From Xanthobacteraceae bacterium (GTDB taxonomy: Bacteria > Pseudomonadota > Alphaproteobacteria > Rhizobiales > Xanthobacteraceae), in contig JAIESC010000038.1 in the NCBI GenBank assembly GCA_019746355.1, positions 1 to 59,354 of the forward strand: a DNA stretch of 59,354 bases. The letters are read 5' to 3'. The position numbers and the translations under genes were made by a program. Shown piece after piece: positions 1 to 9,016 of this stretch (positions are counted from its first letter, which is position 1; each line of letters begins with the position of its first letter). The notes beneath the pieces are model-generated. The model saw nothing but the letters and a program-made list of their open reading frames with translations, did not search any database and was not told where the DNA came from.

Positions 1-617
1 TGGCGGTCACCGTCCCGGTCATGTACGCCGCCGCTCAGATCGTGCGCCAAATCAGCACAATAGATGAACGCCACCACAGCCATGAGAAGATCGCGCGGGA
101 ATTCCGACACGACAAGGAACGCGGATATCGGGAACAATGTCGATATCAGCGGCGCAATGGTGTCCGCGAAGAAAGGAAATGGCAGGCGACGCTTGAGACC
201 TCCGTAGTACGACGCCACTGCGACAGCGAGCAGAGTGATCGCGAGCGCGAACCGAAGATGCACCAGCCACGCGAATGCCACGCCGCCGACCAACAAAATC
301 ACTCCGAACGCACCGATATGTTTCCACTCCGCGAGTCCGCGCGGGATCGGTCGTTCCGGATGCACGATCTGATCGATATCCCGATCGGCGACATCGTTGA
401 TCAGGAAGGTGGCGAGGAGAATGCAAGTGGCGGACGCCATGGCAATACCGACCGTTGCTGCGTGCGGCTGTTGGAAGCCACCTGCAAGGGCGATCCAGCC
501 CGCGTACATGGAGAGAAAGCACGCAACCGTCGCATGCGCCCGGTATCGCCAGAGCCGAAAATAGGCGAACACGCTTCCGGCAAAAGTCAGCTTGCGGGCC
601 GGCGCTGCGGCTGGCAT
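1..617 (-). CDS. UbiA-family prenyltransferase (3' part outside window)
   Basis: Reading the minus strand from an ATG at 617 gives an open frame that runs off the window start, so the C-terminus is missing. It begins MPAAAPARKLTFAGSVF and holds several hydrophobic segments. Around residues 70-90 is the Asp-rich motif NDVADRDID followed by HPERPIPRG, the diphosphate/Mg-binding signature of UbiA-type intramembrane aromatic prenyltransferases; a second Asp-rich stretch (HDRDGDR) lies at the window edge. A GGGAGA ribosome site precedes the ATG. The polar aromatic acceptor cannot be read from sequence. Two UbiB kinases lie about 1.5-4.7 kb away on the same strand, which fits a quinone or isoprenoid role by inference only. 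Confidence 0.85.
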   Translation of the reverse strand, partial: MPAAAPARKLTFAGSVFAYFRLWRYRAHATVACFLSMYAGWIALAGGFQQPHAATVGIAMASATCILLATFLINDVADRDIDQIVHPERPIPRGLAEWKHIGAFGVILLVGGVAFAWLVHLRFALAITLLAVAVASYYGGLKRRLPFPFFADTIAPLISTLFPISAFLVVSEFPRDLLMAVVAFIYCADLAHDLSGGVHDRDGDR

Positions 618-712
618 CGGCGATTCTCCCGTTCGTCGCTCCAGGCTGTCCGCGCAAGCCCGTCGCGGCGCAAGCCCCGATCGACCACTGGTCGTATCCT
701 CTAGGACCTATC

Positions 713-1042
713 ATGGACGTTGCATTGGGACGACGTTCAAGTAAACTCTACTTGTACGGGAATATCCAGCCGGTTAGCTCAGACGGCCGGGAGATCAAGG
801 TGCGGTTGGTCTTCTCCCTCAACGACAGCTTTTTCCATCAACTGCGGGAGGGAGAGATCCCGCGCTCGATCTGGGGGATGTATTTCTGTCTCATGCGCTT
901 CCGACCGGATCTGCTCCGCCTGATCGGATGGCGCAGCTGGGGCATGTACGAGCTGCACATTGCGCTCTCCGCGATCTTGCTCGTGCGGTGCCGGTCCGCG
1001 TTTTCCTTCGGCGGACCAGGCTGCGTCACAGCGTGCTTGTGA
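713..1042 (+). CDS. Small hypothetical protein
   Basis: An open frame of 109 codons from an ATG at 713, starting 95 bases from the divergent UbiA-like start. An AGGACC element sits a few bases upstream. The N-terminal half reads as ordinary soluble protein (SKLYLYGNIQPVSSDG, then VRLVFSLNDSFF), while the C-terminal third is hydrophobic and Cys-containing. I do not recognise a family. It may be a genuine small gene or the 5' part of a decayed one. Confidence 0.4.
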   Translation: MDVALGRRSSKLYLYGNIQPVSSDGREIKVRLVFSLNDSFFHQLREGEIPRSIWGMYFCLMRFRPDLLRLIGWRSWGMYELHIALSAILLVRCRSAFSFGGPGCVTACL

Positions 1043-1151
1043 AGAAATTGGTCGGCACCGCCACAGACAGGGCCGCACCGGCATTGGGCTCGCAATCGAG
1101 CCAATCGATTGTGTCAGGCAGTCCTGACGGGAGGGGACCATTCCGTACTTT

Positions 1152-2150
1152 GTGTCCTGGCTGTTGGTTGCCGCCCGCGTCGCGGACGACCTGTCGCGCT
1201 GGCTCGGCGATCTGTTTGCGGGCAACGAGCGGCCGCTGACCCCGACGGAAAGAGCGGCCGTCACCCGCGTCGAGGCGAACGTCGACGAACTCGTCTCCGA
1301 GTTCCGCAGCAAGAGAAATGAACTTGCCAAGGACGCGCGAAGCCTATTCCGAAGCCTTGGCAGAATTCCCACGGTGCTCAAATGGGACGAAGGGCTCAAG
1401 GCCGACTGGAGCACCCTGATCATGCGCGTCGTGCATCAAGCCGAGCGCTTTGGCGACCGCATGGGTTCAAAAAAACGGCGGTTCGCTGTCGAGCTCATGG
1501 TGCGCGTTATCGAGCGCTACAACTATCAAGGCGTTCCGTTTCTGCCCAGCATCGAACGGGCATTCGTCAACCCGATCGCCGGCATCATGGTCGATTGGAG
1601 CGTCGCCGTTCTCAACCTGCACAACGCCTGGCCGAAGGTGACGCAGGTCAAGTTTCCCAGCATCTTTCAAGGTTCGTATGGATTTTTTTTCAAATTTGCA
1701 TTCTGGCTGGCAGCAGTGATCGTCAAATTGCGAGAGTGGCTCTTGCTCCCTTCCAAATATGAACGTCAGGTCCGGAGCGCTTTACGTGCGATCGAGCCGG
1801 ATGTGCAACGATTGCTCCGCACGCTGCCGCCGAATCGGCTGCGCGAAACGATCGAAGAGCTGGCCAGCATCTTGGCCGAGTTGGGGCAGGTAACAGCGCC
1901 CTACGTTCGCCTTATCGACACGGTGCTGCGGCTCGGTGATTCGGTGACGCGCCTCACCGTCGCCGAACGGCAAGAAGCAGGCGTTCGAGTGCTGCGCCGG
2001 CTGCTGCGAGAAGCGTACGCCGATGATCCGTTTGCTCTGGCTTTCATCGATAGCCCGCTGGGTGACTCGCTGTTGCGAGCATTGGTGGAGCACACCACGT
2101 GGATTCTGTTCCGCAACGGCCTTCTGCCGACGGGGGCTGGATGGGATTGA
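1152..2150 (+). CDS. Hypothetical protein, amphipathic, one hydrophobic segment
   Basis: A 332-residue product from a GTG at 1152; a GGGAGGGG run about 15 bases upstream is the only ribosome-site candidate, so the start is uncertain. The protein is rich in basic and aliphatic residues, with long predicted helices, a hydrophobic stretch near residues 175-195 (FFFKFAFWLAAVIVKL) and a Leu/Arg-rich helical second half. No catalytic motif is visible and I do not recognise the family. It lies convergent to the tandem UbiB pair, with its stop 27 bases from theirs. The hydrophobic helix suggests membrane association. Confidence 0.7.
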   Translation: MSWLLVAARVADDLSRWLGDLFAGNERPLTPTERAAVTRVEANVDELVSEFRSKRNELAKDARSLFRSLGRIPTVLKWDEGLKADWSTLIMRVVHQAERFGDRMGSKKRRFAVELMVRVIERYNYQGVPFLPSIERAFVNPIAGIMVDWSVAVLNLHNAWPKVTQVKFPSIFQGSYGFFFKFAFWLAAVIVKLREWLLLPSKYERQVRSALRAIEPDVQRLLRTLPPNRLRETIEELASILAELGQVTAPYVRLIDTVLRLGDSVTRLTVAERQEAGVRVLRRLLREAYADDPFALAFIDSPLGDSLLRALVEHTTWILFRNGLLPTGAGWD

Positions 2151-2176
2151 TGGGCGGGCCGGTTTCTCAATATGTC

Positions 2177-3769
2177 TCAGGTCAATCCTCGGTACTGCAA
2201 GAACACCGCGACATAGAGGCAAAGTAATACAGCCATCAGCATCAACGAAAGCCAACCGCCGGCGTTGCTGGAGAGCTCCACGCCGGCAAGCAGGATTGCC
2301 GTGCTGACGGCGACGATCGAGGTCACGATCAGCCGAGTGCGCCGATTGCGATCGCGTTTCAAATCGGCATTCTCGGATACGTTGACCTTGAGCACAAATC
2401 TGCTGTCGGCAAGATCGGACAGGATTTGGCTGACTTGGCTGGGATATTCGCGCCAGAGCGCGTAGTAGCTGAGCACGGACGACTGCAGGTTTTCGGGTTG
2501 CAAGATGGCGAGCGCTTCGTCCGCCTGCAATTGTTCGACAAAGGAGCGGCCGACGGAGTACAGATCCGCATCCCCGCCGAGCTGTTGGGCCACCGATTCC
2601 GCGGTGAGCAGTGCCCGGTACATGGCCAAAACCCGCGTCGGCACCTGATAGCCGTTTCGCCGCGCGGCCTGCATGACCGCGATCATGTAGTTTGCAACCG
2701 ACGACCTGTAGCTCGTTCCGCGGTCGCGCCGATCACTGCGCCGCCGCTCGCTCGACCACGCGCGCACGGCTGCGAAGAAATCCCGGCGCAGCCCCTCGAT
2801 ATCGGCGCGGTCGGTCGGCACGAGAATTTCCTGCAGCGAGTGGAATACCTGCTCGTTGTCGCCACGATAGAGCGCACCGAGATAGCGCATCTGGCGCTTC
2901 CGAATCGCTTCATCCAGCTCATCGCAAAGCCCGAAATCGACGAACGCGATACGATTGTACGGCATGGCGATGAGATTGCCCGGGTGCAGGTCGGCGTGGA
3001 AAAACCGAAACCGGAAAATCTGCGTCAGGCAGGCCTCGATAAGCCGCTCGGCCAACAAGTTGCGATCAATCTCAGGGTCGATTTCAGGTCCGGAAGCGTC
3101 CGTTGCGTGACGCGGCGCCAGCAGGTCGATGATGTGGGCGCCGCGCACGTACTGCGCCGTCAGAACGCGCGGCCCGCTGAACTCCGGATACGGCCGCGGC
3201 ACGAATTGAATGCGGCTTCTTGCCGTCAACCTGCGCAGGCGCCGGATATTCGCGAGCTCCTGCTGCAGATCGAGCTCTTGCATAAGCCAGTCGGTGATTT
3301 CCGACAAAACTTCGCGCGGCGACAGAATGAAGGAGCTTCTGCTCAACTCCAGGATCCGGACCAGCCGCCGGGCGCGTCGCAGGTCGCGCTCCACCCGGCC
3401 CCGCACGTCGGGCCGGAGAACCTTGACGGCGACCTCCTCGCCGCTGGCAAGCCGCGCGAAGTGGGTCTGCGCCAACGAGCCGGAAGCAAGCGGCCTCGGG
3501 TCGATATAGGCAAAGAGCTCGGCCGGCTCTCCCCCGAGGTCTTCTTTGATGATCTGGCGGGCTTCATGCCAGGAGAACGGCCGCACCTCCTCGAACAGCC
3601 GCATCAACTCTTCGCAATATTCCCGCGGGATAAGATCGGGTCGCAATGCCAGAAATTGGCCCATCTTGACGAAGATTGGGCCGCGACGCTCGAGCAACCG
3701 CCTGAACTCGGCGGCTCCACCGGCTCGCGCCAGAAACGGCGCCCCTGGGTTCGGTTCAGTTGGGCTCAT
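2177..3769 (-). CDS. UbiB/AarF-family atypical kinase, second of tandem pair
   Basis: A 530-residue ABC1/ADCK/UbiB-type protein. The family signatures appear in order: the N-terminal KxGQ motif (VKMGQFLALRPDLIP), the Ala-rich-loop equivalent (PLASGSLAQTHFA) followed by the VAVKVLRP lysine, the ExD motif (MQELDLQQE), HADLHPGNL and FVDFG for the catalytic and metal-binding Asp residues, and two C-terminal hydrophobic helices that would anchor it in the inner membrane. UbiB proteins are ATPases that support ubiquinone assembly or lipid extraction. The ATG overlaps the stop of the upstream paralogue by four bases, so the two are translationally coupled. The loop here reads ASGS rather than the usual Ala-rich form. 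Confidence 0.92.
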   Translation of the reverse strand: MSPTEPNPGAPFLARAGGAAEFRRLLERRGPIFVKMGQFLALRPDLIPREYCEELMRLFEEVRPFSWHEARQIIKEDLGGEPAELFAYIDPRPLASGSLAQTHFARLASGEEVAVKVLRPDVRGRVERDLRRARRLVRILELSRSSFILSPREVLSEITDWLMQELDLQQELANIRRLRRLTARSRIQFVPRPYPEFSGPRVLTAQYVRGAHIIDLLAPRHATDASGPEIDPEIDRNLLAERLIEACLTQIFRFRFFHADLHPGNLIAMPYNRIAFVDFGLCDELDEAIRKRQMRYLGALYRGDNEQVFHSLQEILVPTDRADIEGLRRDFFAAVRAWSSERRRSDRRDRGTSYRSSVANYMIAVMQAARRNGYQVPTRVLAMYRALLTAESVAQQLGGDADLYSVGRSFVEQLQADEALAILQPENLQSSVLSYYALWREYPSQVSQILSDLADSRFVLKVNVSENADLKRDRNRRTRLIVTSIVAVSTAILLAGVELSSNAGGWLSLMLMAVLLCLYVAVFLQYRGLT

Positions 3770-5397
3770 CTGTGCGGTGAATCGTACCTCAGCAGCATGG
3801 CGATCTGCAGCGACAAAAGCACCGCCACAGCTGACACGCCGACGACGACATCACGTACAAACAACACCAGCAACAAGGCCGATGCGCCCAGCAGCGCGAA
3901 CGAAATGGCGCGCGCCTGCCGGTTCTCGCTTCGGCGAGTGCCCGCGGATTCCTCTGTAGCGAGTGCAACCGCACACCGATCGTCCGCAAGCTCGCCGAGA
4001 ACGTCTCGAACGCGCTGCCCCGCGGAGACCAGCAGCTCCCGTTCGGCAGCGCCCCGGTCGCGATCCATCATGGTGCGCGACACGCGTTGCGGGATCGACG
4101 GATACTCCTTTGCGAAATAAAAGCGCATTTCCTGAATGAGGTCGAAGTCGCTTGACAGACTGAGTGCGCTGGAGTCGAGCGCGATCGCGGCGCGCCAGAA
4201 CAGGAGCGTGTCCATGTCGACGCGGACGCGGTGGCGGCGAAGCGCGTCCGTGATCTCACCGACCACAGTGCCGACATGGCGCTCGCGCAGTCTGCTGTCT
4301 CCCCGTAACGAGGCCGTGTACCAGCGCCGAAGCACGGCCTTCGTTTCCTGTTTGAACGCCTCAAGATTGGTCCTGCCGGAGGGCGTCGAGAGCTTCGCGT
4401 AATAGCGGTACGACTCGTCTATATTTCCCAATGCCACGTTTTCGATGTAGCCCGACAGGATATTGCGTCTTTCTTCGGTCAATACGCCGAAGATGCCAAA
4501 GTCGACGAAGGCGATCCTGTTATCGTCCAAAAGCAGGATGTTGCCGGGATGCGGATCGGCATGAAAGAAGCCCGTGCCGAACAGCTGGCGCAGCGACGCG
4601 AAGGCAAAATTGTGCAGGGCAACTTGCGGCTCGAAGTTCGCGACGCGGGCGCGGACGGCCGCAATTCCCTGCTCACGCAGCAAACGGCTGGCCTGGGCGA
4701 CGCTCAGCCCAGCAATAAACTGCATTGTGAGCACTCTCGGCGTGGTCAGATCCCAGTAGATGCGAGGCACCGTCTCGTTCGGGGTCGCGTCCAGCCGCAG
4801 CCGCTCCGCCGTCCGGCCTTCCAGGATGAAATCCATTTCACGGCGCGTATAGGTGGCGAATTCGTTGATGATCTCCTTGGCAACGATGCCGGGGAACCAT
4901 TCAGCCCAATCGATCAGCGCGGCGAGGCCGCTGAGAATACGCATATCGGTCTCAAAAAGCGTGGCGATGCCCGGCCGCTGGACTTTGACCGCGAGCCGCT
5001 CGCCTCGATGGCTGCGCGCCTCGTGGACCTGTGCAATCGAAGCGGCCGCGATGGGCTCGCGATTGAAGCGGGCGAACAATTCGGAAATGGGCGCGTCAAA
5101 TTCGGTCTCGACAACCGAACTTATGGTCTCGAACGGCAACGGCGGGACGCGTTCAAACAAGTTTCCCAGTTCGTTGCAGACCTCGGCCGGAAGGATGTCG
5201 AAGCGCATGGCCATGAACTGGCCAAGCTTGAGGTAAGTCATTCCAAGCCGCTCAAGCGCAAGCCTGATCCGCACAGGATATGCTGGATCAGGCGAGCGCC
5301 AGCCAACCCATCGCCGCAAGACGGGTGCCACGGCGAACCTTGCAATGACCAAAAGAACGAGGGCGCTCCGGCGGACGTCCAGAATCAATTTTTCCAT
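3766..5397 (-). CDS. UbiB/AarF-family atypical kinase, first of tandem pair
   Basis: A 543-residue paralogue of the following gene. Motifs: LKLGQFMAMRFDILP (KxGQ), PIAAASIAQVHEA with LAVKVQRPG (Ala-rich loop and lysine), RREMDFILE (ExD), HADPHPGNILLLDD and AFVDFGIFG. The C-terminus carries two closely spaced transmembrane helices (residues about 500-540). An additional N-terminal hydrophobic stretch (LVLLVIARFAVAPVL) follows the start. The two kinases are clearly homologous but diverged in the C-terminal third, so they are not a recent duplication. Tandem UbiB genes next to a UbiA-like gene suggest a dedicated isoprenoid or quinone-lipid function, perhaps as a heteromer; this is inference. 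Confidence 0.92.
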   Translation of the reverse strand: MEKLILDVRRSALVLLVIARFAVAPVLRRWVGWRSPDPAYPVRIRLALERLGMTYLKLGQFMAMRFDILPAEVCNELGNLFERVPPLPFETISSVVETEFDAPISELFARFNREPIAAASIAQVHEARSHRGERLAVKVQRPGIATLFETDMRILSGLAALIDWAEWFPGIVAKEIINEFATYTRREMDFILEGRTAERLRLDATPNETVPRIYWDLTTPRVLTMQFIAGLSVAQASRLLREQGIAAVRARVANFEPQVALHNFAFASLRQLFGTGFFHADPHPGNILLLDDNRIAFVDFGIFGVLTEERRNILSGYIENVALGNIDESYRYYAKLSTPSGRTNLEAFKQETKAVLRRWYTASLRGDSRLRERHVGTVVGEITDALRRHRVRVDMDTLLFWRAAIALDSSALSLSSDFDLIQEMRFYFAKEYPSIPQRVSRTMMDRDRGAAERELLVSAGQRVRDVLGELADDRCAVALATEESAGTRRSENRQARAISFALLGASALLLVLFVRDVVVGVSAVAVLLSLQIAMLLRYDSPHR

Positions 5398-5555
5398 GCC
5401 GGCAACCCGTGATCAGCTCGCGCGATTGCACCTCTCGCATCTCTCCGCCCAGCGCCCGCGTTCAGGTGTGGCGGCCGGCAGCGCGCAGCTCTTCACCTCT
5501 GTCGCCAACCGCAAGCGAACGAACGGCAGGAGGCTGCTCCTACCGTTCGCGCCAG

Positions 5556-6209
5556 CTACGACGGCTCTTTCGGCTGATCCTGCGAAGCCGGTGAAGACCG
5601 ATGGCCTCTTACGCGCTCTGCAACCGGTCCGTCCTCGTCGCCAGCCTCGATATCCCGCTCGCGTGAGCCCCTTTGCGCACGGACAAACTCGTCGGCGGAT
5701 TGCGACAGGGCATCGGCGACATCCTCAACCGCCATGCTGAGATCGTCGTAATAGTCCGAGTAGTACGCTCTGCCTCTGACCTCGGTGCGAGCGCTCCTGT
5801 CGCTGTCGCGATCGCGACTGTCCTCGTCGAACCTTTCGACTTCGTTTCGCAAATAGGGGCGGGAGTAATAGGAGTCGGCCAGATTGAACAGCAAGCCACC
5901 GACGGCCGACGTTGTCCCGACATAGGCACGAGCCGCGGCGCGTACCAAGGCATAGCCCAGCCGGTCGACATCACGCGCCACACCTTCGAAACTTGTGCGG
6001 TAATCACCACCCCCTCGGCGCCGCCCCCGATCTCGCTCACGAAACGCCCGGCGATCACGCTCGCTCGCAGCTTGCCGCGTGCGCTCCCTCGCTCGCAAGT
6101 CTTCTCGGTCGCGTCGATGCTCCGTCTGTTCCTCGTGCCGCTCTTCCTGGCGCTCTTCGCGTCGCGCCCGGCGCGATGCCCGGGGCAGGTCGTCTGTGTC
6201 TGGTGCCAT
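5556..6209 (-). CDS. Arg/Asp/Glu-rich protein with amphipathic core (phasin-like)
   Basis: The start is the ATG at 6209, chosen because AGGAGG lies six bases upstream; a longer frame to 6350 has no ribosome site. The 217-residue product opens with about 70 highly charged residues (repeated RRARREERQEERHEE-type patterns), followed by an Ala/Leu-rich helical core (VARDVDRLGYALVRAAARAY, then a hydrophobic GGLLFNLAD segment), and ends in a charged disordered tail. This layout, a charged coil plus an amphipathic helix, resembles granule-surface proteins, but no phasin motif is proven. It is divergent from the LDI-like gene across a 242-base gap. Confidence 0.75.
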   Translation of the reverse strand: MAPDTDDLPRASRRARREERQEERHEEQTEHRRDREDLRARERTRQAASERDRRAFRERDRGRRRGGGDYRTSFEGVARDVDRLGYALVRAAARAYVGTTSAVGGLLFNLADSYYSRPYLRNEVERFDEDSRDRDSDRSARTEVRGRAYYSDYYDDLSMAVEDVADALSQSADEFVRAQRGSRERDIEAGDEDGPVAERVRGHRSSPASQDQPKEPS

Positions 6210-6451
6210 GGCCGTCCTCCTATGCGCAAATACAGAAATTGTAATGCGGAGGCGAAAAATCCAGAGGAATATTATGCGACCGGCGGACGCGATGCAACCA
6301 CACATTGCACAGCGACGGCGTCCCAGCCCGACTGCGGACTTTTCACCCATCTGCCGGGTCGACCCCAGCCATTTCGCGCTGGCGTTGCAGTCGACCTTAT
6401 ACTACTATTCGTTGCACGCCTTCTCTAACCCGCATTATTTGAGTGGCTTAG

Positions 6452-8458
6452 GTGTCGTCGGCAGATCACACGTCCTGGACGTCCGCCAACGAAGCCGACA
6501 TCGCGCCGGCGCGACTGACGCCGTTCGAAGCCGTTGCCGGCAAGGACAGCATATATGGTCCTATCGCCAGGCACTTGATGCATCGTGCCTTCGCGATCTG
6601 GCTCTTGTTCTGTGCGATCGGAACCGTACCGACCTTTCTGAACGCAACCGGCCTGGCCGAGGTCTCGACGGCCTGGCAGGCGCTGGGTTGGGGCCTATGG
6701 CTTCCGGGAGGCGGTTTCGTTGCCGTCGGTGGCTGGCTGCAGCTGCTGTTCCCTGCCACCATGGCGCTGACCGTCCTCGCTTATTGGCTGTGGATTCTTT
6801 CCGGCGCGGTGTCGCTTCCGCTGTTGGTCTGGATTGCCGCGGCGGTCGGCGCCTATTTCGCGGCGCAAGAGGGCGTCATATTCCCTCACACGTGGCTGAT
6901 CGTGCCCGGGGTCGCCATTGCACTCATCGTTACTCGCCTCGTCCTCGGGCGGCGTAACCGCCGAGCGGCCATAAGTCTGGGCCGCCGGCTCAACGACGCG
7001 CTTCCGAGCATGCTGGCAAAGCTCGATGCAGTGGCTGTGCCGCAGCCGGACGCGCGCGTGCGCGAGTTGACGCCTGATGAGCTCGCCGCCACGCGCTACC
7101 TTCTGAATCTGGCACTGCAGCCGGTCGGTCAATTCGAGGGCTACACGCGCATCGACAATTTTCAATTGGCAGCCTTGCGCTACCAACTCAATTACATCGG
7201 CTATGGGCTGATGTTGCTGCAATGCAAATATGTGCCCAGTTTTCACGGTTACCTGAACCAAGCGCAAAGACATGTCATCGAATCGCTGACGCGACCGCAG
7301 GTCTGCGCCTATTGGAAGCTCGAAAGCCTATGGGGAAACTTCGAGTGGAACCCAGATCCGATCAAGACGCGCGACAACGTCATGCTGGCCGGACTGTCAC
7401 TACCGCAACTCGCCGGCTATGCGGCGAACACCGGCGATTTGCGTTATCAGTGCAAGGGAAGCTTGCCCTTCGAGCCTTTCAGATGGCGCAACGTCAAGTA
7501 CGCGCACGACACCCAAAGCTTTGTTGAGACGATCCTCTGGAATTGGAGTCGTTCGCGCTTTTTTCTCTACCCGTGCGAGCCGCGGTGGGTGTTTCCCATC
7601 TGCAACGCGTACGCATTGTGTGGGATGATCGCCTATGACCGCGTGAATGGAACGTCCCACGCGGCCAACGCGCGCGAACAATATCTGCAGAAGCTGGAAT
7701 CTGAGTTCATGACGCCTGATGGCGGCGTCCATCCCGAGATCTCCGCGTTGATTGGCACTTGTCCGTTTGACGGCGTACGACAGATGGAGGCCGACAACCT
7801 GACTTCGCTGGCCCAGGTGCTCAACGCCATTCACCGGCCCTATGCAAAGTGCTGGTATGCCATCGCCCGCACGGAGTCGTTCGAACTGGGGCCAGACGGA
7901 TTGTCGCTGAGGGGTCAGCCCTGGGACGAATGCATCGACTTCGGCAACTATCGGCGAAATCCTGGAATGTCGCTGGCAACGATCGCCCTTGCGGCGCGCG
8001 AGCACGGCGACGACACCATCGCGCAAGCGGCTCACGCCAAGGCCGACGAGTTGCTGGTGCGCACGAGCGAGCCGGGTGTTCTGGCTTACGAAGATATCTC
8101 GACCTCCGCCAATACGAATCTTGCGGTTTCACGTTGGACTCGCCGCGACGATTGGCACGATTTGTACCATGTCGGACCGCCGGCAGGTGCCCTCAGAGGA
8201 CCAATTCTGACCGGCTGCGCGTACCCGGATGTCCTTGTTGCGCGGGCTATGAGCGACGGAGACAGCCTCGATCTCGTGCTGTATCATGGCCGGCAGCCGG
8301 GCCAGTATTCCATCACGGTCGAGCGCCTCAAACCGGGCGCCGCTTACCGCGTCAGGGGAGCAAGCCCAGAGCATGTGGTGGCACCTGCCGACGGCAAGGT
8401 TGCGCTCGATGTGAGGTTGAAAGGCCGAACCGAACTCCGGCTCGAACCGGTCGCGTGA
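6452..8458 (+). CDS. Membrane-anchored linalool dehydratase/isomerase-like protein
   Basis: A 668-residue protein from a GTG with no strong ribosome site. Residues about 43-165 hold several transmembrane helices; the rest aligns by eye with linalool dehydratase/isomerase (LDI) of Castellaniella defragrans. Shared landmarks are FEG...YG at 228-252, WGNFEWNPDPI at 294-304, and CEPRWVFPICN at 375-385, whose two cysteines nine residues apart match LDI Cys171 and Cys180; Tyr244 matches Tyr66. At the LDI His129 position there is Leu315, and no Asp aligns with Asp39. The classical enzyme is a soluble periplasmic protein without this membrane domain. The substrate is therefore probably a lipid or isoprenoid, but the reaction cannot be assigned. 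Confidence 0.82.
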   Translation: MSSADHTSWTSANEADIAPARLTPFEAVAGKDSIYGPIARHLMHRAFAIWLLFCAIGTVPTFLNATGLAEVSTAWQALGWGLWLPGGGFVAVGGWLQLLFPATMALTVLAYWLWILSGAVSLPLLVWIAAAVGAYFAAQEGVIFPHTWLIVPGVAIALIVTRLVLGRRNRRAAISLGRRLNDALPSMLAKLDAVAVPQPDARVRELTPDELAATRYLLNLALQPVGQFEGYTRIDNFQLAALRYQLNYIGYGLMLLQCKYVPSFHGYLNQAQRHVIESLTRPQVCAYWKLESLWGNFEWNPDPIKTRDNVMLAGLSLPQLAGYAANTGDLRYQCKGSLPFEPFRWRNVKYAHDTQSFVETILWNWSRSRFFLYPCEPRWVFPICNAYALCGMIAYDRVNGTSHAANAREQYLQKLESEFMTPDGGVHPEISALIGTCPFDGVRQMEADNLTSLAQVLNAIHRPYAKCWYAIARTESFELGPDGLSLRGQPWDECIDFGNYRRNPGMSLATIALAAREHGDDTIAQAAHAKADELLVRTSEPGVLAYEDISTSANTNLAVSRWTRRDDWHDLYHVGPPAGALRGPILTGCAYPDVLVARAMSDGDSLDLVLYHGRQPGQYSITVERLKPGAAYRVRGASPEHVVAPADGKVALDVRLKGRTELRLEPVA

Positions 8459-9016
8459 GGCGGGTCGATGGGCTGCTGCATCATTGGCGCACTGATCATA
8501 AGCCGATGGCTTTCGACATTCGATTTCATCAGGCGGATCGTGACAGCGCCATTCGGAACGCTAAGCCGATCGCGCATCGGCCGCGAAACGCGTCGCTCCA
8601 GGGGCGCAGCGCCGGTCGTGCCACTGCGGTCGATCAAGGTGGCCATTGTCGTTCTCGAGCTCGGACTCTTGCTCGTCGTTGCCGCGTACGAGGCACTTCC
8701 GATCCGCGTGCATGTCGACCATGTCGTTTCGTTCGTGCACGCGGCCCATGGCGGATCGGCTCCCCTCCCCGTCGTGCTTGACGCCTCCATTTGCACCAGC
8801 GCCGGGGAAGCTGTGCAAACTGATTGACGGATCCGGTGTATTCGCAGACGTGCGGCCATTCTTGCGCCGGCGCGGCGACCGAGCCTCACCGGCCGGCGCA
8901 TTCACTTCTCGGAGGTTCCGCAGTCGGAACGCCGTGATTCCGCAGCCACGACAGACGTCGACAGCGCGTGATACGGCGAGTGCCGGCGGCATCTCGCGCG
9001 GTCCCGACTTCGCTGG
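8459..9016. other. 558-base stretch without a convincing gene
   Basis: Several short open frames exist on both strands but none shows clear coding bias. The best is a plus-strand frame 8468-8827 (119 codons) starting ten bases after the LDI-like stop, with a GAGGCGGG element before its ATG and one hydrophobic helix (IKVAIVVLELGLLLVVAAYE). It could encode a small coupled membrane protein; I rate this at about 0.25. Confidence 0.5.

Noticed and set aside
2426..4120. A 564-codon plus-strand open frame over the UbiB pair
   Set aside because: It is antisense to the UbiB genes and lacks family motifs; long antisense frames are expected in GC-rich DNA.
6384..6403. TTGCAG followed by TATACT as a sigma-70 promoter for the LDI-like gene
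   Set aside because: The spacing between the two hexamers is only seven or eight bases, far from the usual 16-18.
8468..8827. A 119-codon frame directly after the LDI-like gene
   Set aside because: It has a plausible ribosome site and one hydrophobic helix, but the remainder is low in coding character; described only within the gap entry.
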